NCBI GenBank assembly: GCA_021151585.1
Contig: JAGKWX010000035.1
Span: 1 to 12,347 of the forward strand
Length of the DNA: 12,347 nucleotides
DNA from: Alphaproteobacteria bacterium
Lineage (GTDB): Bacteria; Pseudomonadota; Gammaproteobacteria; JAGOUN01
Direction of reading: 5' to 3'
Shown one piece after another: positions 1 to 8,317 of the stretch. The notes below the pieces were generated by a model that did not search any database, was not told the DNA's origin, and saw only the letters and a list, made by a program, of their open reading frames with translations. The position numbers and the translations under genes are program-made. Each line of letters starts with the position of its first letter. Position 1 is the stretch's first letter.

Positions 1-47
1 CAGTTTATTATCTTATTCTCGTAATAATAAAAACGAAGGCAAAAAAC

Positions 48-2555
48 ATGACCAACAGAGTTCCTCGCCGATATCGGGCGTCAGCAAAATCCCTACAAGA
101 AACCTTCATAGCACCCGAACAAACTCAGAAAGAAGCATTAGCTATCGCTACTCAAATCGATCAATTACGTTTTTTACTAGGTTATCACTATGACTATAAA
201 GTAACCTTGCCAGCTCTTCGTTTTGCTAATTTTGATACTATTTACCTACAAAAATCCATAGTTGAACGAATCGCTAGAGTAGGACAAAAAGATACTGCTC
301 CACGTGAGCAAAAAACCCTCTACATCAAAAAAGTGGTTGAAGATAATGTAACATTTTCATACTATCGACAGCCTGAAAAAAACGATAAAGAAGCCCAACA
401 AGCTCAAGAATTCACTATACGTTTAACAAAAGAATTAGTGATGTTACTGCCAGAAGAAAATAATGATAGTACAGAATTTACATGTAACCCTACTTTATTA
501 AGAGAAGTGATTTTAAGGATAGGTGAACAGCTAAATCACGAGAATCCTGTTGTCTTATTGTGCTCGGTTAAACATTATGATGGCTCGTATAAAACGATTC
601 GCGCTACAGCGCAACAATTAGAATTTGCACGATTAGCAAAAAAATATCACTTAAAACATGCCACAGAAACGAACAACGGAGCGCTACATAATTGGATAAA
701 AAAACAATCAGAGCATGCCACCCTTATAAACATGCCACATCCTGACAATATCGATAATGACACTTTCAACGTTATCATCGATATGATGGAAGAGAAAGGA
801 TATGCTAATCGCGGCTTAAAAGGCTTAGATCCAAATGAACAAATTCTCCCTAATGAGTACGAGAGCGATAAAAGAAAAAAATCCGCACTCTTGTTAAAGA
901 CAGCTTTGTTAATGGAATTAGTATTCACCTACTTACAATTTACAGCATCATACGCCGGATGGTATTCCTTGCTTCGCATAGGCAGCGTATGTTTCACTTT
1001 AAGCTTTATAGGAGCATCTTTTGATCTTGTTAATAATTTATGGGGTATTTTGGTCGATAATGATGCTATCGCGCTAAGTTTACAAAACACGAATGCACAC
1101 ATGAATTTATCCATGCAGCGCATTGCTTCTATTGCATATATTGCGAATGATATTTCTTTTCTTGTTGGCGGCGCGGGCAATGGTCTAGGTCTTTTATTTA
1201 TATTAAACAAATATATGTATAACAAAGCTCCTACTGCATTTTATTGTATTGGCTCAGTGATTATAGCTATTATGGCATATGTTGGCAGAGAATATTATCT
1301 TGCATTTAATAACAAATATTTAGTTGCTTCATTAAATAGTTTTGCTGAGTACTTAAACGCAAAAAAAGTTGATCACGACAGATTCTACGAACGTGATATA
1401 GCGATTGCAATATCTGCCTTGCCAGTGATTGTTTTCCGATCTGTTGGCTTTGGCGGTATTGCCGTATTATTAGCGCTTGCTTTTCATATTAACAACGGCT
1501 GGGTAAATTTATTTATCGGACTTGGCGCAACGTTTATTACGGTTATCAGCGTTATTGCTACACGTATCAAAGCAATAGTCGAGCACTGGTCTAATAACAA
1601 ATTTGCTTATTTATCCCCTGAAGAGAAAGCAAAGGCCTGGAATGAATTTGATTATAATAAAATACAAAATACTTTACTGTCTTTTAATACGCTTGAAAGT
1701 ATAGCAGTGGCTCTTGGTTTGCTATGCTTAACTAAGTTTAATCCCGGCGTAGATTCTTGTATAGCAGCTATGATTGGAGCTTTTATCGTAACCATCATGT
1801 GTAGAGCACAGATTTTAAGGCAAATCAACTGTGATGCACTAGCAAAGCTTGAACAAGCTGGTATTGATGTTAAAGAGAGAGCTAGATTAGCTGATAATCA
1901 TCAACCCACTATTAACCCAATGCAACTGTTTGCAGCGGATAATGTGGTTTATCTCGCAATGAATGGCGAGGAAGTCAAAGCTGATGATTCGGAGTATAAT
2001 CCAAATATAGACGCTGATAAGAATGACAAGTTTATGCGTAAAATCCATGCGGCCACTTTAATTTTTGAAGCAATGAAAAGGCCGTATCTTGAGTGTTTCT
2101 GGGGAAGTTCAGTGCTAGCAATTTCAAGCTTTGTTGTGGGAGTTTCCGTGATGAGCAGAGGATTAGGATTTCTGGGCTATGTTGATATTTGCAATAGCAT
2201 ATTAACACCATTAACGACTATCCCTCTTAATCACACGTTGCAAATCATTGGTTTAGCATTAATTTTTGCTTTTTCAAATGTTCGTAATATGTTTGGCATG
2301 TATTCAGAAAACATGTCCGATCATATTGCTCAAAAAATGGTTGAACGAGAAATTTATCTTAGCAATAACACAACAGATGATTCTGAATCAACTTGCGTAA
2401 AGTATTGGCAGTTTTTCACTCAAGTCAATCCCTGCTCTTCATCTGGACTAAGAAGAAAGGCTAGTGAACTAACAACACACCTAGAAAAAAGAATCGAGGA
2501 AAACGAGAAAAGGTCTAAGCTATATAATCACGATACTATTTCGTGTAATCTATAA
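48..2555 (+). CDS. Large multi-pass membrane protein of unknown function (835 aa)
   Basis: I do not recognise this protein. Residues 1 to about 278 are hydrophilic with no obvious hydrophobic segment or signal peptide, and are probably cytoplasmic. From about residue 281 there are roughly ten hydrophobic segments (near 281-303, 308-325, 360-388, 395-414, 452-480, 485-506, 549-562, 568-586, 684-706 and 728-745). A polar loop at about 590-680 interrupts them, and a charged tail follows (about 800-830, Lys/Glu-rich helix). No nucleotide-binding, protease or transporter signature stands out. The ATG at 48 is chosen because AAGG lies 8 bases upstream and the frame stays open for 2.5 kb. Only 47 bases of upstream sequence are visible, so operon membership is unknown. 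A lineage-specific inner-membrane protein or a secreted membrane-inserting effector are both possible, but neither is shown. Confidence 0.85.
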   Translation: MTNRVPRRYRASAKSLQETFIAPEQTQKEALAIATQIDQLRFLLGYHYDYKVTLPALRFANFDTIYLQKSIVERIARVGQKDTAPREQKTLYIKKVVEDNVTFSYYRQPEKNDKEAQQAQEFTIRLTKELVMLLPEENNDSTEFTCNPTLLREVILRIGEQLNHENPVVLLCSVKHYDGSYKTIRATAQQLEFARLAKKYHLKHATETNNGALHNWIKKQSEHATLINMPHPDNIDNDTFNVIIDMMEEKGYANRGLKGLDPNEQILPNEYESDKRKKSALLLKTALLMELVFTYLQFTASYAGWYSLLRIGSVCFTLSFIGASFDLVNNLWGILVDNDAIALSLQNTNAHMNLSMQRIASIAYIANDISFLVGGAGNGLGLLFILNKYMYNKAPTAFYCIGSVIIAIMAYVGREYYLAFNNKYLVASLNSFAEYLNAKKVDHDRFYERDIAIAISALPVIVFRSVGFGGIAVLLALAFHINNGWVNLFIGLGATFITVISVIATRIKAIVEHWSNNKFAYLSPEEKAKAWNEFDYNKIQNTLLSFNTLESIAVALGLLCLTKFNPGVDSCIAAMIGAFIVTIMCRAQILRQINCDALAKLEQAGIDVKERARLADNHQPTINPMQLFAADNVVYLAMNGEEVKADDSEYNPNIDADKNDKFMRKIHAATLIFEAMKRPYLECFWGSSVLAISSFVVGVSVMSRGLGFLGYVDICNSILTPLTTIPLNHTLQIIGLALIFAFSNVRNMFGMYSENMSDHIAQKMVEREIYLSNNTTDDSESTCVKYWQFFTQVNPCSSSGLRRKASELTTHLEKRIEENEKRSKLYNHDTISCNL

Positions 2556-2558
2556 AAA

Positions 2559-2581
2559 AAGGCAGGCTTATAGCCTGCCTT
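2559..2581 (-). terminator. Rho-independent terminator, mainly for the minus-strand desaturase
   Basis: A perfect 10-bp stem (2559-2568 pairs with 2572-2581) closes a 3-base TAT loop. Read on the minus strand it is followed by a seven-T run (complement of 2554-2560), the classic intrinsic terminator layout. It lies 20 bases beyond the desaturase stop. On the plus strand it follows the 835-residue gene directly, but the trailing T-tract (TTATTCT) is weak, so it may terminate that gene only partly. Confidence 0.88.
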
Positions 2582-2600
2582 ATTCTGATCTAACGAGCAC

Positions 2601-3731
2601 TTAGGCATTAACAACCAATAGCTGCTTCCAAGTCACTAAAGATGCCTGCAACTCTTCTTGAGCAAGTTTCAATGTGCTTAAATAACCCTGCAATTGATGT
2701 TTGTATGTTTGATATTTTCCTTTAACATCATCAAATTTTTTAGCTTTAAAAGCCGCGAGCTCTGTTTCTAAATGAGCAATTTTGTCAATTAGGGCATGTA
2801 ACTGCGCTTTTAAAGGCTCGACTTTTTGCTGAATAAAGGTTAAATCACATTGATATCTTAGCTTTAATTCCGCCTCTTCAACGCGCAATTGATAAGATAA
2901 AATTTTATGATCACTGATGCGACGCAAATCACTGGCTAATCCCACTAACGATAACCCAAAGATCAACCATTTGGTTGGATCATAATGAAACCAGCGAATA
3001 CCATTACGATAATCCAAGGGGAATTGGTGATGATAATTATGAAAACCTTCACCCATAGTAACCAATGCCGTCATCCAATTATCTCTGGCGGTTTGCTCTG
3101 TTGAATAAGGTCGTTTACCGGCCCAATGACACAAAGAGTTAATAAAAAAAGTAGAATGATGATTGAAGACCGTGCGAAAAACGCCGGCAACAATAAAGCC
3201 AGCGAGCGCATCGCCCCATAAAGCACAGACTAATGTTGGAAAAACAAAACCCATAAATAAGGCAATGCGTTGAAAGTGCTTATGCTGAAAACGAACAATC
3301 GCTGATTTAGACAAATCATCAACATTAGAAAAATCACGCTTGCTAGTATCTAAGCGAATTAACCAGCCAATATGAGCGTACCAAAAACCTTGATTAATAT
3401 TGTATGGATCTTTTTCTGTATCAACATAACGGTGATGATTACGGTGATCTGTACTCCACTCTAGTATGGAGCCTTCGAAGCATGCCGCGCCAAATAATGC
3501 CATAATAAAAGCGATAATCGGATGAGCTTTATAGGCTTTATGAGCAAATAAACGATGATATCCTGCAGTAATAGCAATACCCGTGATAAAGATATAAACA
3601 CCTGTAAATACCCACGTTTGCCACTTAACCATGCCAAAACTCGCTAAAGCTATCGTGCCACCAACACCGATAATGAAAGTTGCCAGCAAAAAAATAGTGT
3701 TTAACCAATTGATTTTATTAGAATTTTGCAT
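2601..3731 (-). CDS. Acyl-CoA-type fatty acid desaturase (delta-9/OLE1-like) with C-terminal coiled coil
   Basis: Membrane di-iron desaturase that introduces a double bond into a fatty acyl chain to adjust membrane fluidity. The three histidine boxes are intact: HRLFAH (59-64), HRNHH (96-100) and HNYHH (231-235). The family-conserved NSLCHWAG at 198-205 and RDNW at 216-219 are also present. Hydrophobic segments lie near 12-32, 38-57, 70-88 and 155-185. The enzyme core ends at about residue 275. Residues 280-370 form a Leu/Lys/Glu/Gln-rich helical stretch that reads as a coiled coil and is not needed for the reaction. The ATG has AAGG 7 bases upstream and its own promoter at 3762-3790. The upstream lipase gene lies on the same strand with a 67-base gap. 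Whether the substrate is acyl-CoA or a phospholipid acyl chain cannot be told from sequence. Confidence 0.94.
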   Translation of the reverse strand: MQNSNKINWLNTIFLLATFIIGVGGTIALASFGMVKWQTWVFTGVYIFITGIAITAGYHRLFAHKAYKAHPIIAFIMALFGAACFEGSILEWSTDHRNHHRYVDTEKDPYNINQGFWYAHIGWLIRLDTSKRDFSNVDDLSKSAIVRFQHKHFQRIALFMGFVFPTLVCALWGDALAGFIVAGVFRTVFNHHSTFFINSLCHWAGKRPYSTEQTARDNWMTALVTMGEGFHNYHHQFPLDYRNGIRWFHYDPTKWLIFGLSLVGLASDLRRISDHKILSYQLRVEEAELKLRYQCDLTFIQQKVEPLKAQLHALIDKIAHLETELAAFKAKKFDDVKGKYQTYKHQLQGYLSTLKLAQEELQASLVTWKQLLVVNA

Positions 3732-3761
3732 AAATTACCTTATGTTATATAATGCGAGTAG

Positions 3762-3790
3762 ATAATAGCACATCTTCAGATTTCTGTCAC
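3762..3790 (-). promoter_or_regulatory. Predicted sigma-70 promoter of the desaturase gene
   Basis: Read on the minus strand: -35 GTGACA (complement of 3785-3790, 5 of 6 consensus), a 17-base spacer, then TGC-TATTAT, which is an extended -10 (complement of 3762-3767, 5 of 6). Expected transcription start is near 3755, about 24 bases before the start codon. It indicates that the desaturase can be transcribed independently of the lipase. Confidence 0.7.
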
Positions 3791-3798
3791 ATCTACTG

Positions 3799-4947
3799 TC
3801 ATGTTCCTAACACAGAAGCTAAATACCTAGCCATGTATTTATAGGTAGCGGTGCTAGGGTGTTTATCATTGAAAAATACATAGCCCGAGCAATACGGCGC
3901 AGCCCCTTCCTGAATACAATCTTGAGTTAGATGGGTTAAACCCTCTCGCTGCCCAGCCTGGGCAAGCTGATTCATCAAGCTTTGCGACGAAAGAATATGC
4001 CCATTCGGTAAATTATATGGTGCATGCAAGTAGTTAAATGATAAATCCAAACGTAGCATGATATTAAAAATATGGCTAATAGCACTAAAAGTATAGAGAA
4101 CAACTTTATTGCCTTGGGCAAGATGTATCGCTGCAGGTATATCGGCTAGATCCGGCAAACCAATAACATAAATATGCTGTGCAGGCACACCAGCCTGGAT
4201 TAACAGATGAACTGCTGATGCCAAATTTACCACTGGATTAGATAGCATCGAATCAGCGATTGGAAAAGCAGCAGCGAGCATTTTAAACAGCAACACCGGT
4301 TTGCTTGTTTCTTTGTTTTGCTCAGCTATTTTATAAGTATTATTAAAAATATCATTACCACCAGCCCAAAGAATAAATATCGTCTTAGGATGTGGATGGT
4401 TGTTGACATTGCTCAAATATTGCTTGACTTGCTTGATAACCCCAGGCACGCAAGCATTATTAACACCGATCAAACCCGGCCCAGTCGCGTCACAAGCAGA
4501 ATTATATAAATATTTCATACCAGACTGCGCAGCTAGCAAGTCATTAACATAAACATCTCCGGTTTCAGCGCTAGCCCAAGCGTAATTAATGCTATAACGC
4601 GCCGAAGAATAGCCTAAACGTTCTGCTTGGCTTGAAGGATAAATATAACGCGTATTATTGGGATTAGGACCTATCAAATTCTCATATGCCATTAAATAAT
4701 TAGGCCATAAAGCACGCAGCTGGGTTGACTCATCTTTAGACGTAATGGGTGCGCCCGTTTTCCCTTCAACTTTCACCCAATAATTATTACCTATCTGCTG
4801 TTCTTTAGTTAACGTAGGTTCGGATGATAAGCTGGCCGCATCGCTTAAACTATCGCCAAAAACAATCAAATTATCATATTGTGATGCAAAAACTGGAGCA
4901 GATAACAATATCCCAATCAAACTTAAAGTAAATATTCTGGTTTCCAT
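3799..4947 (-). CDS. Exported GDSL (SGNH) lipase/esterase
   Basis: Predicted serine hydrolase of the GDSL family that includes bacterial lysophospholipases and acyltransferases, probably acting in the periplasm or outside the cell. The start is placed at ATG 4947 because AGGA sits 6 bases upstream; the ATG at 4953 would abut that same AGGA with no spacing. Counting from here (382 aa), a signal peptide ends at PVFA (residues 18-21). Block I GDS holds the nucleophile Ser33, block III GGND holds Asn198, and block V holds His363 in DKHPS. Block II reads NYAWASA where the usual motif has glycines. The acidic residue before His363 is at H-2 (Asp361), with Asn360 at the usual H-3 position. Cysteine pairs 152/166 and 344/353 suit an oxidising compartment. 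It resembles Legionella-type PlaA/PlaC enzymes in general plan, but I cannot assign the subtype. Confidence 0.88.
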   Translation of the reverse strand: METRIFTLSLIGILLSAPVFASQYDNLIVFGDSLSDAASLSSEPTLTKEQQIGNNYWVKVEGKTGAPITSKDESTQLRALWPNYLMAYENLIGPNPNNTRYIYPSSQAERLGYSSARYSINYAWASAETGDVYVNDLLAAQSGMKYLYNSACDATGPGLIGVNNACVPGVIKQVKQYLSNVNNHPHPKTIFILWAGGNDIFNNTYKIAEQNKETSKPVLLFKMLAAAFPIADSMLSNPVVNLASAVHLLIQAGVPAQHIYVIGLPDLADIPAAIHLAQGNKVVLYTFSAISHIFNIMLRLDLSFNYLHAPYNLPNGHILSSQSLMNQLAQAGQREGLTHLTQDCIQEGAAPYCSGYVFFNDKHPSTATYKYMARYLASVLGT

Positions 4948-4969
4948 AAACATTCCTATCCAGTATAAT
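4941..4969 (+). promoter_or_regulatory. Predicted promoter of the suf operon
   Basis: A perfect -10 TATAAT (4964-4969) lies 17 bases after a partial -35 TTTCCA (4941-4946, 4 of 6). Transcription would start near 4976, about 28 bases before sufB. The -35 overlaps the start codon of the divergent lipase gene. I see no Fur box or IscR site in the 50-base gap, so iron or redox control is not visible here. Confidence 0.5.
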
Positions 4970-5003
4970 CAATGCGTTTATCAATAGGCTTTAATTATTC
5001 ATT

Positions 5004-6440
5004 ATGTCCAATATCAACGAACTAGTCAAAAAAGAGTATGAACACGGCTTTGTCACTGACATTGAGTCGGACAGCGTGCCCGCAGGTTTAAATGAAAACA
5101 TCATTCGCTTAATCTCTAGCAAAAAAAAAGAGCCGGAATTTATGCTGGAATGGCGTTTAAAGGCTTATAATCATTGGCTGACAATGAAAACTCCCGAATG
5201 GGCGCATGTACATCACTCCCCTATCGATTTTCAGGAAATTATCTATTATTCCGCACCAAAATCGATGAAAGATGGCCCCAAAAGTTTAGAAGAAGTCGAT
5301 CCAAAATTACTAGAGACCTATAAAAAACTAGGAATTCCTCTGCACGAACAAGCGCAATTAGCAGGTGTTGCCGTAGATGCCGTATTTGATAGCGTATCTG
5401 TCGCAACGACATTTAAAGAGAAATTAGCTGAAGCAGGTGTTATTTTCTGCCCTTTTTCTGAAGCAGTGCAAAAATATCCTGACTTAATCAAGCAATATTT
5501 AGGCTCTGTTGTTACTTATACTGATAATTTTTATGCCGCACTAAATTCTGCTGTCTTTACGGATGGATCTTTTGTCTATATCCCGAAAGGCGTGCGCTGC
5601 CCCATGGAGCTTTCTACTTATTTTCGTATTAACGCATTAAACACTGGTCAATTTGAGCGCACATTAATTATCGCAGATGATGATAGCTATGTTAGCTATT
5701 TAGAAGGCTGCACGGCACCAATGAGAGATGAAAATCAGCTCCATGCTGCGGTAGTCGAATTAGTAGCAATGAATCGAGCCGAGATAAAATATTCCACCGT
5801 GCAAAATTGGTATCCTGGTGATGAACATGGCAAAGGTGGCATATATAATTTTGTGACTAAGCGTGGCGCTTGCCGCGGCGTCAAATCAAAAATTTCTTGG
5901 ACACAAGTAGAAACAGGTTCAGCAATCACATGGAAATATCCGAGCGTGGTCTTGCAAGGTGATGATTCAATAGGATCATTTTACTCTGTTGCGCTCACAA
6001 ATAATTATCAGCAAGCTGACACTGGCACAAAAATGATTCACATCGGCAAAAACACCAAAAGCACGATTGTTTCAAAAGGAATTTCAGCAAAACAGGGATC
6101 AAATGCATACCGAGGATTAGTGCGTATCAACCCTACAGCAGACAATGCGCGTAATTTTACACAGTGTGACTCCTTGCTCATTGGTGATCGCTGTGCAGCG
6201 CATACATTTCCTTACATTGAAGCGAAAAATGCCTCTGCACAAATTGAGCATGAAGCAAGCACATCAAAAATCAGTGAAGATCAACTTTTTTACTGCCAAC
6301 AGCGCGGTATTGACGAAGAAGAAGCCGTGTCAATGATTGTCAATGGTTTTTGTAAAGAAGTTTTTAAAGAATTACCTATGGAATTTGCAGTTGAAGCACA
6401 AAAATTAATAGAGGTTAGCCTTGAAGGGGCCGTTGGATAA
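5004..6440 (+). CDS. sufB: Fe-S cluster scaffold protein SufB
   Basis: Core scaffold subunit of the SufBC2D complex, which receives persulfide sulfur and assembles Fe-S clusters in the cytoplasm. Near end-to-end match to remembered E. coli SufB, including GVRCPMELSTYFRIN (196-210), QFERT, SYLEGC (231-236), ADTGTKMIHIGKNTKST and the FTQCDS motif. Cys388 aligns with E. coli Cys405 and Glu417 with Glu434, counted back from a collinear C-terminus; these are the residues linked to nascent cluster assembly. The N-terminal Cys motif of the enterobacterial protein (Cys-rich segment after YYSAP) is absent: the region here, 85-100, has no cysteine. At 478 aa it is about 17 residues shorter than E. coli SufB because of that deletion. 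The Shine-Dalgarno is poor: TAGG at 4985-4988 is 15 bases from the ATG. First gene of the operon. Confidence 0.97.
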   Translation: MSNINELVKKEYEHGFVTDIESDSVPAGLNENIIRLISSKKKEPEFMLEWRLKAYNHWLTMKTPEWAHVHHSPIDFQEIIYYSAPKSMKDGPKSLEEVDPKLLETYKKLGIPLHEQAQLAGVAVDAVFDSVSVATTFKEKLAEAGVIFCPFSEAVQKYPDLIKQYLGSVVTYTDNFYAALNSAVFTDGSFVYIPKGVRCPMELSTYFRINALNTGQFERTLIIADDDSYVSYLEGCTAPMRDENQLHAAVVELVAMNRAEIKYSTVQNWYPGDEHGKGGIYNFVTKRGACRGVKSKISWTQVETGSAITWKYPSVVLQGDDSIGSFYSVALTNNYQQADTGTKMIHIGKNTKSTIVSKGISAKQGSNAYRGLVRINPTADNARNFTQCDSLLIGDRCAAHTFPYIEAKNASAQIEHEASTSKISEDQLFYCQQRGIDEEEAVSMIVNGFCKEVFKELPMEFAVEAQKLIEVSLEGAVG

Positions 6441-6463
6441 TTGACAACGGATAAATGAATATT

Positions 6464-6493
6464 GGCGAATGTAGGGGCTTACCGGCTATCGCC
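6464..6493 (+). repeat. Imperfect hairpin (REP-like) in the sufB-sufC gap
   Basis: The 70-base gap between sufB and sufC is the only long spacer in the operon. It contains GGCGA (6464-6468) pairing with TCGCC (6489-6493), then, after a 3-base bulge, TAG (6472-6474) pairing with CTA (6486-6488). The loop is GC-rich. The GGCGAATGTAGGGG wording resembles dispersed palindromic repeats seen in many bacterial genomes, but only one copy is in this window. No T-run follows, so it is not a canonical terminator; it could stabilise or attenuate the transcript. Confidence 0.4.
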
Positions 6494-6510
6494 CTCTTAG
6501 AGAGAAAAAA

Positions 6511-7263
6511 ATGTTAGAAATAAAAAATTTACACGCAACCATTAACGACAAAATAATTTTAAAAGGCGTTAATCTAAAAATAAACTCTGGCGAAGTACAC
6601 GCTATTATGGGCCCAAATGGTTCAGGCAAAAGCACGCTAGCAAGTATTTTAGCTGGAAAAGAAGATTACACCATCACAAATGGCGCTATATTATTTGAAG
6701 GCAAAGACATACAGCAGCTAACAGTTGATGAACGAGCGCGCTTAGGCATATTTTTAGGCTTTCAATATCCTGTCGAGATCCCCGGAGTTACCACGGCGAT
6801 ATTTTTGCGCGCCGCATTAAATAGCTTACGCAAAGCAAAAAATCTTGAACCATTAGACGCGATGGATTTCTTAAGTATTGTTAAAGAAAAAATGAAACTT
6901 GTAGATATGGATCCAGATTTTTTATACCGCTCAGTGAATGAAGGATTCTCAGGCGGCGAAAAAAAACGACATGACATTATGCAAATGTTACTACTAGAGC
7001 CAAAACTTGGTATTTTAGATGAGATTGATTCTGGGCTAGACATTGATGCGCTACAAATTATCTCAAAAGGTATTAATCTGTTTCGTAATCAGCAACGTTC
7101 AGTTTTGCTCGTAACGCATTATCAACGTTTATTAAACTACGTTGAGCCAGATTTTGTACATGTATTTGTCAATGGTCGAATTGTACAATCAGGCGATAAA
7201 ACCCTAGCGCAAAAATTAGAGCAAGAAGGTTATACATGGGCCGAGGAATTAGCCAATGACTAA
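6511..7263 (+). CDS. sufC: Fe-S cluster assembly ATPase SufC
   Basis: ABC-type ATPase of the SufBC2D scaffold; ATP binding and SufC dimerisation rearrange SufB-SufD to allow cluster formation. Length 250 aa is normal. Walker A GPNGSGKST is at 34-42 (Lys40), Q-loop Gln85 in GFQYP, signature FSGGEKKR at 146-153, Walker B ending in Asp170-Glu171 within DEIDSGLD, and switch His203 in VTHYQR. There are no membrane segments, as expected for this soluble ABC protein. AGAGAG at 6499-6504 serves as a modest ribosome site. Its 3' end overlaps sufD by 8 bases, indicating translational coupling. Confidence 0.97.
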   Translation: MLEIKNLHATINDKIILKGVNLKINSGEVHAIMGPNGSGKSTLASILAGKEDYTITNGAILFEGKDIQQLTVDERARLGIFLGFQYPVEIPGVTTAIFLRAALNSLRKAKNLEPLDAMDFLSIVKEKMKLVDMDPDFLYRSVNEGFSGGEKKRHDIMQMLLLEPKLGILDEIDSGLDIDALQIISKGINLFRNQQRSVLLVTHYQRLLNYVEPDFVHVFVNGRIVQSGDKTLAQKLEQEGYTWAEELAND

Positions 7264-8302
7264 GTTAGAGCAGATTTTTCAAGGATATCCATTTCCAATA
7301 CGAAAAATGGAAAATTGGAAATATACACCGCTCAAAAAATTGCTGAGTAGTGAATTTAATGTTGATATAGCAGCGGCAACCTATTTTGATCACTCTGAAT
7401 TAGCGACAGATGGAGATACGCTTCTTAAACAACATCCCTTTGCAAAATTAGCGATCATCAATGCAAAAAAAATAGAATTATTAGAAATAACAACACAAAG
7501 CTCTGCCCCGATTGTTATAAAACAAACACAAAAAAATAACGCTGTACATATGCAACACCAACGCATCCGTGTTGCAGAAAACGTTCATGCTGAAATTCTA
7601 ATAGAATATAGCTCAGAAGATAACACTCCTTGCTTTTCAAATGTATTCACCGAGATAAGCTTAGAAAAAAATGCAACACTTTCGATGTACAAGAAACAAA
7701 CCTTAAACAACCATAGCTTTTTAATAGATTATATATCAGTCAATCAAGCTGAAAACAGCACCTTCAATAGCGTCACCTTAGACAAAGGCGCAGCCCTATC
7801 ACGAACAGACATGGAAGTGCACTTACATGGATTGCACGCAACAACAAGTTTACAAGGAGTGTATCTGACGGTTGACGAACAGGTAGCTGACCATCACAGC
7901 GTTATTCGCCACCACGCGCCATACTGTCAAAGCAAACAGCATTATCGCGGCGTTTTAGACGGTAAATCAAAAGCCATATTTAATGGCAAGGTTGTGTTTG
8001 AACAAGACGCACAAAAATCATCGACACAGCAATTAAATAAAAACTTACTATTATCGAATCAAGCAGAAATTGACACAAAGCCAGAATTAGAAATTTATGC
8101 TGATGATGTCAAAGCATCACATGGCGCAACCGTTGGCCAGCTAGACCAACAGGCTTTATTTTATTTACAAGCACGAGGGATTGCTTTAGAGCAAGCAAAA
8201 GCACTGCTGATGGATGGCTTTTTGCAGGAAGTTTTTTTAAGTATAGAAAACAAAGATGTGCGAAATTCTTTTGTAGAAGCAACCGGCGGTCGCTCTCTTT
8301 AA
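7256..8302 (+). CDS. sufD: Fe-S cluster assembly protein SufD
   Basis: SufB paralogue that completes the SufBC2D scaffold and helps iron entry at the SufB-SufD interface. Recognised by position between sufC and sufS, the MENWKYTPL motif (18-26), and the C-terminal KASHGATVGQLD (286-297), ALFYLQARGI and GFLQEVF segments. His289 corresponds to E. coli SufD His360, required for cluster assembly. The neighbouring E. coli Cys358 is replaced by Ala287. At 348 aa it is about 75 residues shorter than E. coli SufD, mostly in the N-terminal helical region. The start overlaps the sufC end, with GAGGA 8 bases upstream of the ATG. Divergence in the N-terminal half is typical of this family. Confidence 0.95.
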   Translation: MTKLEQIFQGYPFPIRKMENWKYTPLKKLLSSEFNVDIAAATYFDHSELATDGDTLLKQHPFAKLAIINAKKIELLEITTQSSAPIVIKQTQKNNAVHMQHQRIRVAENVHAEILIEYSSEDNTPCFSNVFTEISLEKNATLSMYKKQTLNNHSFLIDYISVNQAENSTFNSVTLDKGAALSRTDMEVHLHGLHATTSLQGVYLTVDEQVADHHSVIRHHAPYCQSKQHYRGVLDGKSKAIFNGKVVFEQDAQKSSTQQLNKNLLLSNQAEIDTKPELEIYADDVKASHGATVGQLDQQALFYLQARGIALEQAKALLMDGFLQEVFLSIENKDVRNSFVEATGGRSL

Positions 8303-8317
8303 TATTGCGAGGCAAAT

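Noticed and set aside
929..1225. Minus-strand open frame of 98 codons inside the membrane protein gene
   Set aside because: Lies antisense within a 2.5-kb plus-strand coding frame that has clear membrane segments; no ribosome site or family features. The same applies to the other short antisense frames within the suf, desaturase and lipase genes.
6441..6446. TTGACA just after the sufB stop, a perfect -35 for an internal promoter
   Set aside because: No acceptable -10 lies 15-19 bases downstream; the region there is the GC-rich hairpin.
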